A DNA stretch of 47,494 bases, taken from contig NZ_JAMXOT010000033.1 of assembly GCF_024220515.1 (NCBI RefSeq), positions 1 through 47,494 of the forward strand, given 5' to 3'. Under the pieces are notes generated by a model. It worked only from the letters and a program-made list of their open reading frames with translations. It searched no databases and had not been told where the DNA came from. This document shows positions 1 through 9,261 of the stretch, piece after piece. The first letter of the stretch is position 1. Each line of letters begins with the position of its first letter. A program made the position numbers and the translations under genes. This DNA is from Oscillatoria sp. HE19RPO. GTDB taxonomy: Bacteria > Cyanobacteriota > Cyanobacteriia > Cyanobacteriales > Laspinemataceae.

Positions 1-552
1 AGAACCGGCAGTGGCCTTTTCTTTCACCTCTTCCGGCAGCAATTCCGACGTCATGGCAGTCCATTCGTCCGAGAGTTGGCGCACTTCCCTGCGGGTGATG
101 CGATCGCCATCTCGGGCCGCTTGGGTGACCATCTGCTGCACCTCCGGGGCAGATTTAGCCGTTTCCACAAACGCCCGTTTGCTAAATTTATTAATGGTAT
201 CCGGGTCCAAATCCCCCTGACTTAAGAGGGTATCGGCACTGTTGGCCAGTTCAATCAGGGAGTATGCCTGACTTTTGCTGATTTCCCGGTCTTTGAGCCA
301 GTTGAGGAAGCCCCTGCCGCGTCCTTCCCCGCCAATTTTCTCGCGATCGCGCACCGCACTCAGGATCCGTCCACGCCAAATATCCGTTTGCAGGTCAAAA
401 TGGTCGCAAACTTTCCAGGCATTATCCACCTGATGCTCAAAATCAGGCTCGGAAATGTCCTCATCTTCCGGGTCCGGAAGGTTAAAATTCAAGTCCGTGA
501 TGTTTTCTAAAACCGCAGCAAGTTCTTCCGGGGATTGGGGTCGTTCAGCCAT
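1..552 (-). CDS. Conserved hypothetical protein, N-terminal 184 residues (gene runs off the window)
   Basis: The frame is open from an ATG at 552 to the window edge with no stop, so the C-terminus lies outside. I do not recognise the family. The visible part is acidic at the N-terminus (a run of Asp/Glu around residues 25-35) and then mostly predicted helix, with a Gly/Arg-rich stretch (GGEGRGRGFLNWLKDREISK) near residues 73-92 and a basic segment DGDRITRREVRQLSDEW near 145-161 that could be a DNA- or RNA-binding helix pair. There is no signal peptide or membrane segment. No good Shine-Dalgarno precedes the ATG. It is followed upstream by a repeat array rather than a partner gene, so context says little about function. 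It is not clearly co-transcribed with chlD, since about 400 bp of repeats lie between. Confidence 0.6.
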   Translation of the reverse strand, partial: MAERPQSPEELAAVLENITDLNFNLPDPEDEDISEPDFEHQVDNAWKVCDHFDLQTDIWRGRILSAVRDREKIGGEGRGRGFLNWLKDREISKSQAYSLIELANSADTLLSQGDLDPDTINKFSKRAFVETAKSAPEVQQMVTQAARDGDRITRREVRQLSDEWTAMTSELLPEEVKEKATAGS

Positions 553-690
553 TGACAGCAGCAATTTTGTTGGGCGACAGCCGACTTATTATGGCATGAG
601 TTGGGTCTAGTCCATGCATTGTTTTGCCCGCAGAGACTCCGGGTCCCAGGGGCGATCTCTATCCTCTCTACCTGATTGACTCCCCGTGAT

Positions 691-922
691 GTAGGGGTTT
701 GGTCTCCAAACCCTCCCCTCCGTATCAAGAGGATTTGGGAACCAAACCCCTACATCATCAAGAGGGTTTGGGAACCAAACCCCTACATCATCAAGAGGAT
801 TTGGGAACCAAACCCCTACATCATCAAGAGGATTTGGGGACCAAACCCCTACATCATCAAGAGGGTTTGGGGACCAAACCCCTACATCCTCCAGCGGGTT
901 TGGGAACCAAACCCCTACATCA
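691..922. repeat. 33-bp tandem hairpin repeat, about six units plus a diverged leading half
   Basis: Six near-identical 33-bp units start at 727, 760, 793, 826, 859 and 892. Each contains the inverted repeat GGTTTGG-gaa-CCAAACC and the tail CCCCTACATCATCAAGAGG. An inverted, partly diverged copy of the same hairpin sits at 691-715. Units differ mainly by single A/G changes. The array lies just downstream of the chlD stop codon (956). The 33-bp period keeps a frame open as an 11-residue repeat, but nothing suggests it is translated. It may act as a string of 3'-end stem-loops for chlD; that is inference. It fills most of the gene-free stretch 553-955. Confidence 0.9.
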
Positions 923-955
923 GGGGGGCGATCGACTTACTCCTGTACTCCGGTT

Positions 956-3013
956 TTAGCGCGATTTCATTTCGGCTAATGCACCTCTAGCCATATCGGC
1001 GATCGCCCGGTCTGTGGCCTTGGGTAAACTATAATATCGACCCCCTGCCGCTTTGGCCAACTCTTTGGCAAACCCAGTAGAAACAAACTTATTCTCTGTA
1101 TCAATCATCAACAACTGCATTCCCACGCCGCGAATTTTTCCGGCAATTTCCAGTAATTCTCCCTTAATATCCGGTTTCTCACCTTCGATCTGGGGTTCAC
1201 CCAAGGACCGAGATAAGGGAACATTCCCCCGTCCATCGGTAATGGCGACGATCGCCACCTGACCGATATCTCCCGATTGTTGAGCATTTAATCCCACCCG
1301 CACTGCGGTGGTTAACCCATGTGCTAAGGGCGAACCCCCGCCACAGGGCAACCGTTCCAACCGTCTGCGGGCGGAAGTAATCGATCGCGTCGGGGGTAAC
1401 AAGACATCCGCCTGTTCTCCCCGGAACGGAATCAAAGCAATTTGGTCGCGGTTTTGATAGGCTTCGGTCAACAGTTGTAAGACCGCACCTTTAGCCGATT
1501 GCATCCGATTGAGTGCCATCGAACCCGAGGCATCCACCACAAAAATTACCAAAGCACCAGCTTTTCTCGCCAAGCGCTTCGATCGCAAATCCCCTTGTTC
1601 TACAATCACCTTCCGGTCCGGTTGCCGTTCCCGACGGGCTTTTTGATAGGGGGCAGCAGCGCGTAACGTCGCATCCACCGCCACCCGTTGCACTTTCCCC
1701 TTGGGTAACATCGGCTTAATATACCGTCCGCGATCGTCGGAAAAAATAATTGTGCGACTGCCGGTCTTGCCTTGCCGCTTCGCCATTTGTGCGAAATACA
1801 GCACACTCGGGTCCATGATCACCCCTTCGGGGTCGAACAAAAACTCCTCGGGAATACTTTGTTCCTGTTCCGGTTGTTCCGGTTGTTCCTCTTCTTCCTG
1901 TTCTTCCGGTTCTTCCTCCTCCGGTTCCTCTTGTTGCTGATCCGAGTTGTCTTGCGGCGGTGGCGGTGGCGGTGGCGGTGGCGGTTGTTCCTCCTCTGGT
2001 GGCGTTTGGACAATCGTGCAACGGGGAACGATCGCCAATTCCACCGCCCGACGCAGGTCCTCGGCATTGACTGCGGTGCGACCATCCAGGGCCGCCGATG
2101 CCTTGGCAACGCGCAGGGCAAATAATTCGGCGCGATGACCCTGAACGCCCCCTCGGAGGGCTTCATTGACGAGATAGGCGATTTGGTCCGATTGAATTTC
2201 GACATCTTTTAACCATTCTCGGGCGAGGAGAATTTGGGTTTTGAGGTTGTCGATGTCTTCGGTGTATTGGTGTAAGAATGCTTGGGGAGAGGCGGAGTAA
2301 GATAAGGCTTGTTCCACCGCTTCCACGCGCTGATCGAGGCCGAGGACCCCATCGGCGGAGAGGGTAATGGCAATGCGATCGAGCAGATGTTCGCGCAGGG
2401 ACCCTTCCTCGGGGTTATAGGTGGCGATAAATAGGGGTTTGCAGGGATGTTGGAAGCTAATCCCTTCCCGTTCGATTTGGTTGCGTCCATCGGTGAGGAC
2501 GCTTAACAGCAGGTTAGCAATTTGGTCATCGAGGAGGTTGATTTCATCGATATAGAGTACCCCCCGATGCGCTTGGGCGAGTAAACCCGGTTGAAATACG
2601 GTGTCCCCTTGCTTGACCGACTGTTCCACATCCACGGACCCTAAAAGACGGTCTTCCGTGACCCCGAGGGGGATTTGGACAAAGGGGGCGGGAATAATTT
2701 GGGTGGGAACCTCATCCGGGGTCGTGCCGTTGCTACCTTGGGTCGGATAAGTGTCTCGGGTGAGGTCGTCCCATTCATCGGGATTGCTGGGATTGCAGTT
2801 GGCGAGGGAGTCTTTGACGACTTCAATCGGGGGTAACAGGGCGTGAATGGCACGCGCCATCACGGATTTGGCGGTTCCCCGACGACCGGCGATCGCCAGT
2901 CCTCCCAATCCGGGGTCTACTGCGGTTAACAGTAGGGCGAGTTTAATCGCCTCCTGACCAACAACTGCTGTCAGAGGAAATGCTGTGAGGGTAGAGGTGC
3001 TGGGCGCGGGCAT
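956..3013 (-). CDS. chlD: Magnesium chelatase subunit D (ChlD)
   Basis: This is the AAA+/VWA subunit of Mg-chelatase, which with ChlI and ChlH inserts Mg2+ into protoporphyrin IX at the first committed step of chlorophyll synthesis. The 685-residue length is normal. An AAA+ module fills about residues 10-340, with a Walker A-like GRRGTAKS at 43-50 and a Walker B-like [10 protein letters not shown] at 151-160. A Pro run and a long Glu/Gln/Pro-rich linker follow (about 345-405), which separates ChlD from ChlI. The C-terminal integrin-I (VWA) domain carries the MIDAS motif VVDASGSM near 490 and TDGRGN further on. No clear Shine-Dalgarno precedes the ATG at 3013. It diverges from the permease at 3191, so 3014-3190 holds both promoters. 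Identification is firm. Confidence 0.96.
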   Translation of the reverse strand: MPAPSTSTLTAFPLTAVVGQEAIKLALLLTAVDPGLGGLAIAGRRGTAKSVMARAIHALLPPIEVVKDSLANCNPSNPDEWDDLTRDTYPTQGSNGTTPDEVPTQIIPAPFVQIPLGVTEDRLLGSVDVEQSVKQGDTVFQPGLLAQAHRGVLYIDEINLLDDQIANLLLSVLTDGRNQIEREGISFQHPCKPLFIATYNPEEGSLREHLLDRIAITLSADGVLGLDQRVEAVEQALSYSASPQAFLHQYTEDIDNLKTQILLAREWLKDVEIQSDQIAYLVNEALRGGVQGHRAELFALRVAKASAALDGRTAVNAEDLRRAVELAIVPRCTIVQTPPEEEQPPPPPPPPPPQDNSDQQQEEPEEEEPEEQEEEEQPEQPEQEQSIPEEFLFDPEGVIMDPSVLYFAQMAKRQGKTGSRTIIFSDDRGRYIKPMLPKGKVQRVAVDATLRAAAPYQKARRERQPDRKVIVEQGDLRSKRLARKAGALVIFVVDASGSMALNRMQSAKGAVLQLLTEAYQNRDQIALIPFRGEQADVLLPPTRSITSARRRLERLPCGGGSPLAHGLTTAVRVGLNAQQSGDIGQVAIVAITDGRGNVPLSRSLGEPQIEGEKPDIKGELLEIAGKIRGVGMQLLMIDTENKFVSTGFAKELAKAAGGRYYSLPKATDRAIADMARGALAEMKSR

Positions 3014-3190
3014 GGTTTGAATAATTGCTAGTCCAATGGTTCAGAATATCAAAAAAGCGGGCGGGTCCGGGGATTTTTTACCGGGTAGGGGCAAGAGACT
3101 GCCCTAAAATCGCGGCCCCTCTCCCCAATTTGCCGAGGTCATGGGCTATATTCCTAAAGGAAAGTTTATTATCGCGCGCGAGCAACACCT

Positions 3191-4291
3191 GTGAAATTTG
3201 GTCAATGGCTGGGGTTTGTTGCCATTCTGATTTCCCTTTATATTCTGTGGGAAATTCGGCAATTGTTGTTACTGTTATTTGTTGCGGTTGTTTTTGCTAC
3301 TGCTTTAAATAGTATTGCCAAGCAGTTCCAGAAGCGATTACGTCTCAACCGCACGGTTGCTATTTTCATCACTCTGAGTTTGACGGTTTTGTTCAATGTG
3401 CTGTTTATTTGGCTGGTGGTTCCTCAGTTTCTGGAACAATCCCAACGGATGATTGAGTTATTACCGCAAGTGTTTCTAGCGTTGCGGGTTTGGCTGCGAT
3501 CGCTGGAGACTCAGTTGCCCCTGTGGTTACCTCAACCGCCGAGTCTGGCTGAGTTGATTGTGCAGTTGCAGCCGTTGGTTTTGCGATCGGTCACGAATTT
3601 TTTCGATTTCTTCTCCAATTCTTTTAGAATTGCCCTGCAATTTTTATTTGTGATTGTGCTCACTTTAATGCTGTTAGCCAATCCCTTGGAATATCGGCAG
3701 GCATTTGTCCGGCTATTTCCTTCTTTTTATCGCCGTCGGGCCAATGAAATTTTAGATGAATGTGAAATTGGTTTGGGGAACTGGTTGGCCGGAATTACGA
3801 TTAATTGTATTTTTATCGGGAGTTTAAGTGGACTCGGCCTCTGGATCTTAAAAGTGGACCTGGTTTTAGTTCATGCGTTAATGGCAGGGCTTTTTAATTT
3901 TATTCCCAATATTGGCCCAACCATGAGCGCGGTCTTTCCCTTGATGATTGCGTTATTAGATGCCCCGTGGAAAGCCTTGGCAGTGTTGATTTGGTATATC
4001 ATTATTCAACAAATTGAAAGTTATTGGCTCACCCCTACGGTGATGGCCAAACAAGTGTCTTTGTTACCAGCGGTGACCTTGGTCGCGCAAATTTTCTTTG
4101 CCAGTATTTTTGGGGTGTTGGGATTATTGTTAGCTCTCCCGTTGACGGTGGTTGCTCAAATTTGGATTCAAGAGTTATATTTTAAGGATATTATGGATAA
4201 ATGGAAAAATAGACCCTCTAAATATGAATTGGAGGGGGGCGATCGCTACTCTCCTATCCCGACAGCGCCACCGTTACAGGCGGAGGATTGA
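3191..4291 (+). CDS. AI-2E family (PerM/UPF0118) membrane permease
   Basis: A 366-residue integral membrane protein of the AI-2E/PerM superfamily. Family members range from AI-2 exporters to Na+/H+ antiporters and many have no known substrate, so the transported molecule is unknown here. The family pattern is visible: two N-terminal hydrophobic segments (about 1-75), a more polar central region with a long amphipathic part (about 90-150), then a block of hydrophobic segments (about 150-330) including the conserved GLFNFIPNIGP motif around residues 236-246 and a late VLGLLLALPL. A short charged C-terminal tail follows. The start is a GTG at 3191 with no obvious ribosome site; no better in-frame ATG lies upstream. 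It converges with the antiporter at 4399. Confidence 0.85.
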   Translation: MKFGQWLGFVAILISLYILWEIRQLLLLLFVAVVFATALNSIAKQFQKRLRLNRTVAIFITLSLTVLFNVLFIWLVVPQFLEQSQRMIELLPQVFLALRVWLRSLETQLPLWLPQPPSLAELIVQLQPLVLRSVTNFFDFFSNSFRIALQFLFVIVLTLMLLANPLEYRQAFVRLFPSFYRRRANEILDECEIGLGNWLAGITINCIFIGSLSGLGLWILKVDLVLVHALMAGLFNFIPNIGPTMSAVFPLMIALLDAPWKALAVLIWYIIIQQIESYWLTPTVMAKQVSLLPAVTLVAQIFFASIFGVLGLLLALPLTVVAQIWIQELYFKDIMDKWKNRPSKYELEGGDRYSPIPTAPPLQAED

Positions 4292-4321
4292 GCCGATCGC
4301 CGGTTGATTCCATCCACCCAA

Positions 4322-4345
4322 ATGGGTTCTTAATTCAGAACCCAT
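4322..4345. terminator. Convergent-gene hairpin, possible bidirectional terminator
   Basis: ATGGGTTCT-taattc-AGAACCCAT forms a perfect 9-bp stem with a 6-nt loop between the convergent permease and antiporter genes. No clear T-tract follows on either strand, so intrinsic termination is only inferred from position. Confidence 0.45.
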
Positions 4346-4398
4346 CACCAATCTCGAAGATGCGGATTAATAGAGGGTGAAGGGAATCAAAATTAGGG

Positions 4399-6474
4399 TT
4401 AACTTCGGGGCGGAAAATGCGCCACAAGGGTTGCCACATCAGGATGTGCTCGCACGATGGCTTCCGGTTCTACTAATCTGCCGGATAAGCCAAAGGCTTG
4501 ATGTTGATGAGAAGCGGAGGTTAAAACTAACAAATCATCGGTTTTGAGCATTCTTGATACTTTTCTAACAAAGTTTCCCCGCAGGCGTTGAACGGGAGTT
4601 GTTTCATTCAATCCAAAGGCTTCGAGGTCAAATTCTATGTCTTTAGAACTTCCAGTGACAATTAATAATAACTGTAAGTTAGCCTTGAGTTCAGTGGCGA
4701 TGGTGTTGGCAATTTCTAGGGTTTGTTTAAATTCCCCAGAGGTAGTTTCGGCGAGGGTGGCGGCGACAAAAATTCGGGCGGTATTCTCGATAGGTTGGGG
4801 AAATCGGGTAATCAGAACTGGGACTGGCGATCGGCGCACAATCCGATCGATCACGTTGCCAAAGAAATTTTCCCGATAGGTAGAGAATCCTTTCCACCCA
4901 CAGATAATTAAGGTGGCATTGCGTTCCGAGGCACTGCGAACGATCCCACCGGCGATCGCCGCATCAATTCGACCAATGGGTTCTACGGCTACCGTTGCCG
5001 CATGAGCAATGGTTTCTGCTGCTGCTAATAACTGGGTTTGTTGAATTCTTTGTTCCGGGGAAATCCGGCCATTTTTATCCGAAAGAACGTGCAAAGGAAG
5101 CAATGTACCCTTGGAGTTTTTGGCCAACAAAATCGCCAAATTTAACAGATTATCTTCGGTACTGGGGTTGGCAACGGGAACTAAAACGCGATCGGTCAAC
5201 CCTTGAGTTTCACTGGTTGTCGTTTTCTCCTCGGGTTTTACCCCTTTTCCCCATTTGGCAGTAATCCAGGGAGAAGCAATACAACTGACGAGAATCATTG
5301 CAATAATGCCATTCACGGTGACTTCATCCACCAGTTCTATCTCATAAGCAACGGTAACCGCTGCTAGGGTAGAAGCGGCTTGAGCAACGGACAAACCAAA
5401 TACGACCATTGTACTGGGAAAGGTCCAGCCAAATAGCTTCCCTGAACCCCAGGCGGCTAGATATTTAGCAATAAATTCAGCAGCAATCATGACCCCGGCG
5501 ACTACGAGCGATCGGGGTTCACTAATCAGAATCATCGGGTCAATTAACATCCCCACAGACAGCAGAAAGAAGGGGACAAAGAGCGTATTTCCAATAAACT
5601 GAATCCGATTCATTAACGGACTCAAAGCGGGAATCAGTTGAGTAATCGCCACTCCCGCTAAAAATGCTCCAATAATGGCCTCAATTTCAATCAGTTGAGC
5701 CACATAAGAAACCACCAGCAAGGTAGCCACCACAAAGGTAAATTCTGCTCCCTCATCATGACCAAATTTTCTGAAAAACCATCGCCCGAGTTTGGGAACT
5801 CCCCACAAGGTAGCGAGAGTATAAATTGCCAAGGCTGGAATGAGAAACAGCCAAAAGTCTAGGGTTAATTCACCTCCGTATGCTTTAACCACAACGGCTA
5901 ATACTAACAATGCCAGAACATTCGTGATTAAGGTTCCGCCCAATGTGGCCGTTACTGCTTGCGCTCGCATGATTCCCAAGCGGGTCAAAACGGGCAATGC
6001 CAGCAGGGTATGAGAGGCAAAACAAGAAGCAACAAGAATTGAGGCTAACCAGCTATATCCTAGCAACAACATCGCCCCAGTTCCTAATATCATCGGAATG
6101 GCAAAGGTAGATAGACCAAAGACAATGGCTTTATCCGCATTGAGTTTGAGGTCATCTAAACTGGTTTCTAACCCCGCCATAAACATTAAAAATAATAATC
6201 CAACTGTGCCTAAGAGCACAATCGTTTCATCCCGGGCTAAGAGTCCCAAACCGTAGGGTCCGATGACAACTCCAGCTAGAATTAGACCCACAATTCCCGG
6301 CAGTTTTAATCGCTCAAACACCAAAGGCGCGACGAGCATCATTGCCATGATAATCAAAAAAATGGCAACGGGGTCTTTAATGGGGCCGCTTAAAACTTGA
6401 GCCAAGGGAGTTTCTATCAACAGTCTGGTGATTTCTCCCCCATTCGTTTCAATGAACGGCCAAAGGTTTGCCAT
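4399..6474 (-). CDS. CPA2-family cation:proton antiporter with C-terminal universal-stress-protein domains
   Basis: A 691-residue fusion of a membrane antiporter and a cytosolic stress-protein module. Residues about 35-420 contain a dozen or so hydrophobic segments in the Na+(K+)/H+ exchanger arrangement, including PGIVGLILAGVVIGPYGLG near 59-77, FLMFMAGLETSLDDLK near 96-111 and IEAIIGAFLAGVAI near 263-276, all hallmarks of CPA2 (NapA/KefB-like) exchangers. From about 430 the protein is soluble and looks like two tandem USP domains: the first has RVLVPVANPS at its start and an ATLIICGWKG strand, the second starts near RIFVAATL. This architecture is common in cyanobacteria and is usually tied to ion or pH homeostasis; the exact ion is unknown. 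The ATG at 6474 is the natural start. Confidence 0.88.
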   Translation of the reverse strand: MANLWPFIETNGGEITRLLIETPLAQVLSGPIKDPVAIFLIIMAMMLVAPLVFERLKLPGIVGLILAGVVIGPYGLGLLARDETIVLLGTVGLLFLMFMAGLETSLDDLKLNADKAIVFGLSTFAIPMILGTGAMLLLGYSWLASILVASCFASHTLLALPVLTRLGIMRAQAVTATLGGTLITNVLALLVLAVVVKAYGGELTLDFWLFLIPALAIYTLATLWGVPKLGRWFFRKFGHDEGAEFTFVVATLLVVSYVAQLIEIEAIIGAFLAGVAITQLIPALSPLMNRIQFIGNTLFVPFFLLSVGMLIDPMILISEPRSLVVAGVMIAAEFIAKYLAAWGSGKLFGWTFPSTMVVFGLSVAQAASTLAAVTVAYEIELVDEVTVNGIIAMILVSCIASPWITAKWGKGVKPEEKTTTSETQGLTDRVLVPVANPSTEDNLLNLAILLAKNSKGTLLPLHVLSDKNGRISPEQRIQQTQLLAAAETIAHAATVAVEPIGRIDAAIAGGIVRSASERNATLIICGWKGFSTYRENFFGNVIDRIVRRSPVPVLITRFPQPIENTARIFVAATLAETTSGEFKQTLEIANTIATELKANLQLLLIVTGSSKDIEFDLEAFGLNETTPVQRLRGNFVRKVSRMLKTDDLLVLTSASHQHQAFGLSGRLVEPEAIVRAHPDVATLVAHFPPRS

Positions 6475-7167
6475 AAACGAACTCCTGGTAATTGTATTGG
6501 AAGAAGTAATTTTTGGTAATTCAGTTTATAACATACTTTTCAAAATTTTGCACTCTTATAAACCTGCCAAAATATGTGATTTCAAACCAGTCAAATATTT
6601 CTCAGGAGAGATTAACCCTGATTTTTGAGGGACAACTGACCCAAATTTACAAGACCTGATTTTTAGAAGTTAACAAATACAAGATATGCTTTTTATTTAT
6701 AGAATTAAAATCAGCCCATTAACTCTCCCTAGAGGAATATTTATCAGGCTTAATTTGGCAACGTCCTGGTTAATAGATTAGGAAAGGCACTCGAAGTCAA
6801 ACGAATCGAATCAATCTGATGACAATTTGTTTTTAAATGATGATGATGCTACCCGGATCAGCCGGAAAGGGGGGAATTTTGGCTGGGGTCGCCCAGAACC
6901 GAGGCGATCGCCCCTGACTTCATCCCGGATTGAGTACAGCACCCCGGGCTGAAATTCCCAACTGAGACGGAATTCGGTTGTTAAAGGTCTATAAAAACCC
7001 GCACACTCAAGGGTGGGGCTACACAGACAAAGCCTGCCTACGCAGGCTGAAGAGTAAAATAGGTCTTTCACAACCGGATTTGGTATGAGACGAGCGATCG
7101 CCCCGAACTCGGAGCAGCTTTGTTAAACTGAAACCTAGGCTGTACAAAGGGATGACTGAGTAGCAAC
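6475..7167. other. Long intergenic region between divergent genes, containing a palindromic repeat element
   Basis: About 690 bp separate the antiporter from the Nif3-like gene. The first 300 bp are AT-rich and must hold the antiporter promoter; I see no convincing sigma-70 pair by eye. From about 6840 there is HIP1-rich sequence and then a palindromic repeat (6965-7090, listed separately). I see no coding frame with good support; the 86-codon minus-strand frame over 6811-7071 runs through the repeat. Confidence 0.5.
6965..7090. repeat. MITE-like palindromic repeat, family A, copy 1
   Basis: The element ends in CAACCGGATTTGGTAT (7071-7086). An imperfect inverted copy, AATTCGGTTGTTAAAGGTC, sits at 6971-6989 and pairs with GTCTTTCACAACCGG near the right end. 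Inside lie a hairpin with the core GCCTGCCTACGCAGGC and the phrase GGGGCTACACAGACAAAGCC. The same internal phrase and the same ends recur near 21.7-22.3 kb, 25.7-26.1 kb and 29.8 kb, so this is one dispersed family. No coding capacity; mobilised in trans if at all. Confidence 0.75.
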
Positions 7168-7971
7168 ATGAAGATTTCCGAACTCATTCAATGGTTTGAA
7201 GGCTGGGCAAACCCAGCATGGCAAGAAAAATGGGATAATTGTGGTTGGCAAATCGAACCGGGAATCTTAACCCAACCGGCGCGGGTGTTAGTCTGTTTAA
7301 CCCCCACCTTAGCCGTCATGGAAGAAGCCATCGCCCTCCAACAAACCGATGAACCCGTTAATTTAATCTTTGCTCACCATCCCCTGATTTTTGGAGGAGT
7401 CAATTCCCTCTGTAGCGGTGAAGCAATTGGTGAGATGGCAAAACTTGCCTTTACCCATCGCATCGGCATTTACAGCGCTCACACCAATTTTGACCAAGTG
7501 AATCATGGCACGGCTGATGTCTTAGCGCAGCTCTTAAAACTTAAACAAGTCAAGGCGGTTGTCCCTACCCAACCGGGACTCGGTTATGGAAGAATCGGAC
7601 AACTAGAACCGGCACTTCCCCTCCGGGATTTGTTAACCCTAATTCAAGCAAAATTGCAGCCGCCCGAACTGATTGTTTCTCCGGCTGACCCCGAGAAACG
7701 CATCCGCAGGGTAGCGGTTTTAGGTGGTTCTGGAGCAAGTTATATCGATGCCGTGGTTCAAGCGGGTGCTGAGGCTTATCTCACCTCAGATTGCAAATTT
7801 CATCAATTCCAGGAAGCGCGCGATCGCGGCTTAGTTTTGATTGACGCGGGTCATTATGCCACGGAACGCCCCGCCTGCGATCGGCTGGTGGAAAAATTAA
7901 GTAAAGCGGGAGCAGACTGGGTAAAATTGAGTACCCAAGATGAAGATTTCCGGCAGTTTGTTCGCAGATAA
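7168..7971 (+). CDS. Nif3-like dinuclear metal centre protein (YbgI/NGG1p-interacting family)
   Basis: The 267-residue protein matches the NIF3/YbgI family, which forms toroidal hexamers with a two-metal site per subunit and is often annotated, without proof, as GTP cyclohydrolase I type 2. Family landmarks are visible: NCGWQIEPG in the N-terminal region (about 24-32), the metal-ligand segment FAHHPLIFGG (about 68-77), YSAHTNFDQVNHG (about 97-109) and the C-terminal ligand pair in DAGHYATE (about 228-235). Length is normal and the catalytic ligands look intact. The ATG at 7168 gives the family-typical N-terminus (KISELIQWFE). Physiological substrate unknown. It stands alone; the next gene is convergent. 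Confidence 0.9.
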   Translation: MKISELIQWFEGWANPAWQEKWDNCGWQIEPGILTQPARVLVCLTPTLAVMEEAIALQQTDEPVNLIFAHHPLIFGGVNSLCSGEAIGEMAKLAFTHRIGIYSAHTNFDQVNHGTADVLAQLLKLKQVKAVVPTQPGLGYGRIGQLEPALPLRDLLTLIQAKLQPPELIVSPADPEKRIRRVAVLGGSGASYIDAVVQAGAEAYLTSDCKFHQFQEARDRGLVLIDAGHYATERPACDRLVEKLSKAGADWVKLSTQDEDFRQFVRR

Positions 7972-8031
7972 AGCCAGCACAACTTCCCGACTGAGTAGAA
8001 GAATTTCCTAGAGAAATTAAGTCGATAAGGC

Positions 8032-8065
8032 GAAAACCGACTTTTATCAATCGGATTTGGAATCA
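8032..8065. repeat. Family A repeat terminus overlapping the 3' end of the lipoate-ligase homologue
   Basis: GAAAACCGACTTTTATCAAT followed by CGGATTTGGAATCA resembles the outer end of the family A repeat at 22052-22083 read in reverse. It covers the stop codon (8047-8049) of the minus-strand gene, so the last few residues (SDSKSD) are written by repeat sequence. Confidence 0.6.
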
Positions 8066-8862
8066 GAACCTTCCTTTGAATCTTTCCCACACTCCAGATC
8101 TGGGTTAGCGAAGCGGTTGATTTCCTCCCATTCACCCTCAGAAAGAGGTTGAGGAATCAACTGCACCCCGAAACAACGGGAAGCAGACTCCACCAAAGAG
8201 GCGATCGCCCGTTCCCCGAGCACCTCCAACGGCAAAGATAGCACCGGCAACCCCGGCACCCGTCCTTCCGTTCCAAACACCTCAGAAAACAACTCCGGCG
8301 ACGGGTTTAACTGCATCGAACCCTGCTGCAAAACCGCCCCATTCCGTCGGAGTTGAGCACTGCCAATAAACTTTTCCCCCGACGGCAACACCAAATCCGC
8401 ACCCGTTGCCGTCGCGAAACAATTCGCCGTCTGCCGGTATCCCCGTCTAGCCTGACCATACCGCAACTCCACCCCCAAACTGCACCAACCCGCGATTAAA
8501 AACTCACAAATCGCCTCATATCCAGGCATCGGAGAGCGTTTCGCCCCTGTTCCCTCCCCGGCATCCGGATCCGACATCACCACCATATAAGTCAAATCCC
8601 CTTGATGCAGCACCGCGCGACCCCCAGTCGGACGCCGTACCAACTCAATCGGCATTCCCTGCCACGTTAAATTCTCCCACCGTTGGGGCCAGCGCCGTTG
8701 ATGGTAACCCAGAGAAATTGCCACCGGGTCCCAGGTATAAAATCGCAACACCGGGGAATGATTCCCTGAGACATACTGTTCTAGTAACCATAAATCGATG
8801 GTCATCTGCATGGAACCGTTCACCTGAATCGGTGGAATCAATCGCCAAAGGGGACTGTGCAT
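8047..8862 (-). CDS. Lipoate-protein ligase / octanoyltransferase family protein (LplA/LipM-like)
   Basis: About 271 residues of the BPL/LplA/LipB catalytic family, which attaches lipoate or octanoate to lysines of carrier proteins such as GcvH or dehydrogenase E2 subunits. Motifs visible: RRPTGGRAVLHQGDLTYMVV (substrate-binding strand-loop), TANCFATATGADLVLPSGEK, and KFIGSAQLRRNGAVLQQGSM carrying the conserved lysine and GSAQ.R signature. The frame extends upstream to a start at 8967, but the added residues are partly encoded by a repeat terminus (8887-8920), so I prefer the ATG at 8862 (HSPLWRLIPP), where family similarity begins. The stop codon also falls in a repeat terminus. Which acyl donor it uses cannot be told from sequence. 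Confidence 0.82.
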   Translation of the reverse strand: MHSPLWRLIPPIQVNGSMQMTIDLWLLEQYVSGNHSPVLRFYTWDPVAISLGYHQRRWPQRWENLTWQGMPIELVRRPTGGRAVLHQGDLTYMVVMSDPDAGEGTGAKRSPMPGYEAICEFLIAGWCSLGVELRYGQARRGYRQTANCFATATGADLVLPSGEKFIGSAQLRRNGAVLQQGSMQLNPSPELFSEVFGTEGRVPGLPVLSLPLEVLGERAIASLVESASRCFGVQLIPQPLSEGEWEEINRFANPDLECGKDSKEGSDSKSD

Positions 8863-8886
8863 CAGTAACGAGTGAAGGGTGCTAGA

Positions 8887-8920
8887 GAAAACGGACTTTT
8901 TACAATCGAATTGGGTATTA
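8887..8920. repeat. Family A repeat terminus upstream of the lipoate-ligase homologue
   Basis: GAAAACGGACTTTTTACAAT followed by CGAATTGGGTATTA is a second copy, in the same orientation, of the terminus at 8032-8065. The two bracket the ligase gene about 855 bp apart. It lies in the frame extension upstream of the preferred start and argues against using the 8967 start. Confidence 0.6.
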
Positions 8921-9036
8921 CCTCCCTTTAACCCACTCATTCGGTGGTTGAACAGGGGAAGGAACATTTGCTAAACTAAATTAAACAAAGAGCCAAGATT
9001 ATCCTATCCTATAAGGATGGCGGAGGAACTGAACCC

Positions 9037-9261
9037 ATGAATTTAGAACAGGCCGTTTTAGAAAAGTTGCGGACATTAACCCCCGACAAGCAGCAAGAAG
9101 TCCTAGATTTTGCGGAGTTTCTTAATCAAAAGAACCCACATAAACGACCGTTAAAGAGCGTCAAAGGATTGTGTGCTGATTTAAAAGTTGATATTACGGA
9201 AGAAGACATTGCCCAAGCCCGGAAAGAGATGTGGGGTAATTTTCCCCGGGAGATTATTTAA
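9037..9261 (+). CDS. DUF2281-type antitoxin
   Basis: A 74-residue protein of the DUF2281 family, which is routinely found upstream of PIN toxins. It begins with an amphipathic helical region (LEQAVLEKLRTLTPDKQQEV) and the EVLDFAEFL segment typical of the family, followed by a basic linker and the C-terminal ITEEDIAQARKEMWGNFPRE tail that usually wraps the toxin. Its TAA stop overlaps the toxin ATG (TAATG at 9258-9263 region), implying translational coupling. A purine-rich GGAGGAACTG lies just before the start. Function as an antitoxin is inferred from family and gene arrangement. Confidence 0.85.
   Translation: MNLEQAVLEKLRTLTPDKQQEVLDFAEFLNQKNPHKRPLKSVKGLCADLKVDITEEDIAQARKEMWGNFPREII

Noticed and set aside
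727-922. Regular direct repeats suggestive of a CRISPR array
   Set aside because: The units are contiguous 33-bp tandem repeats with no unique spacers and no cas genes nearby.
676-990. 104-codon plus-strand frame with an 11-residue repeat (NPYIIKRIWEP)
   Set aside because: The frame stays open only because the DNA repeat is 33 bp long; it overlaps the chlD 3' end, has no ribosome site, and the units are hairpins.
1701-2205. Low-complexity frames (Ser/Gly, Arg/Asn or Phe/Leu runs) in the chlD linker
   Set aside because: They are alternative readings of the Pro/Glu-rich linker of ChlD.
8863-8967. N-terminal extension of the lipoate-ligase homologue
   Set aside because: Its middle is encoded by a repeat terminus also found at 8032-8065; family similarity begins at the ATG at 8862.
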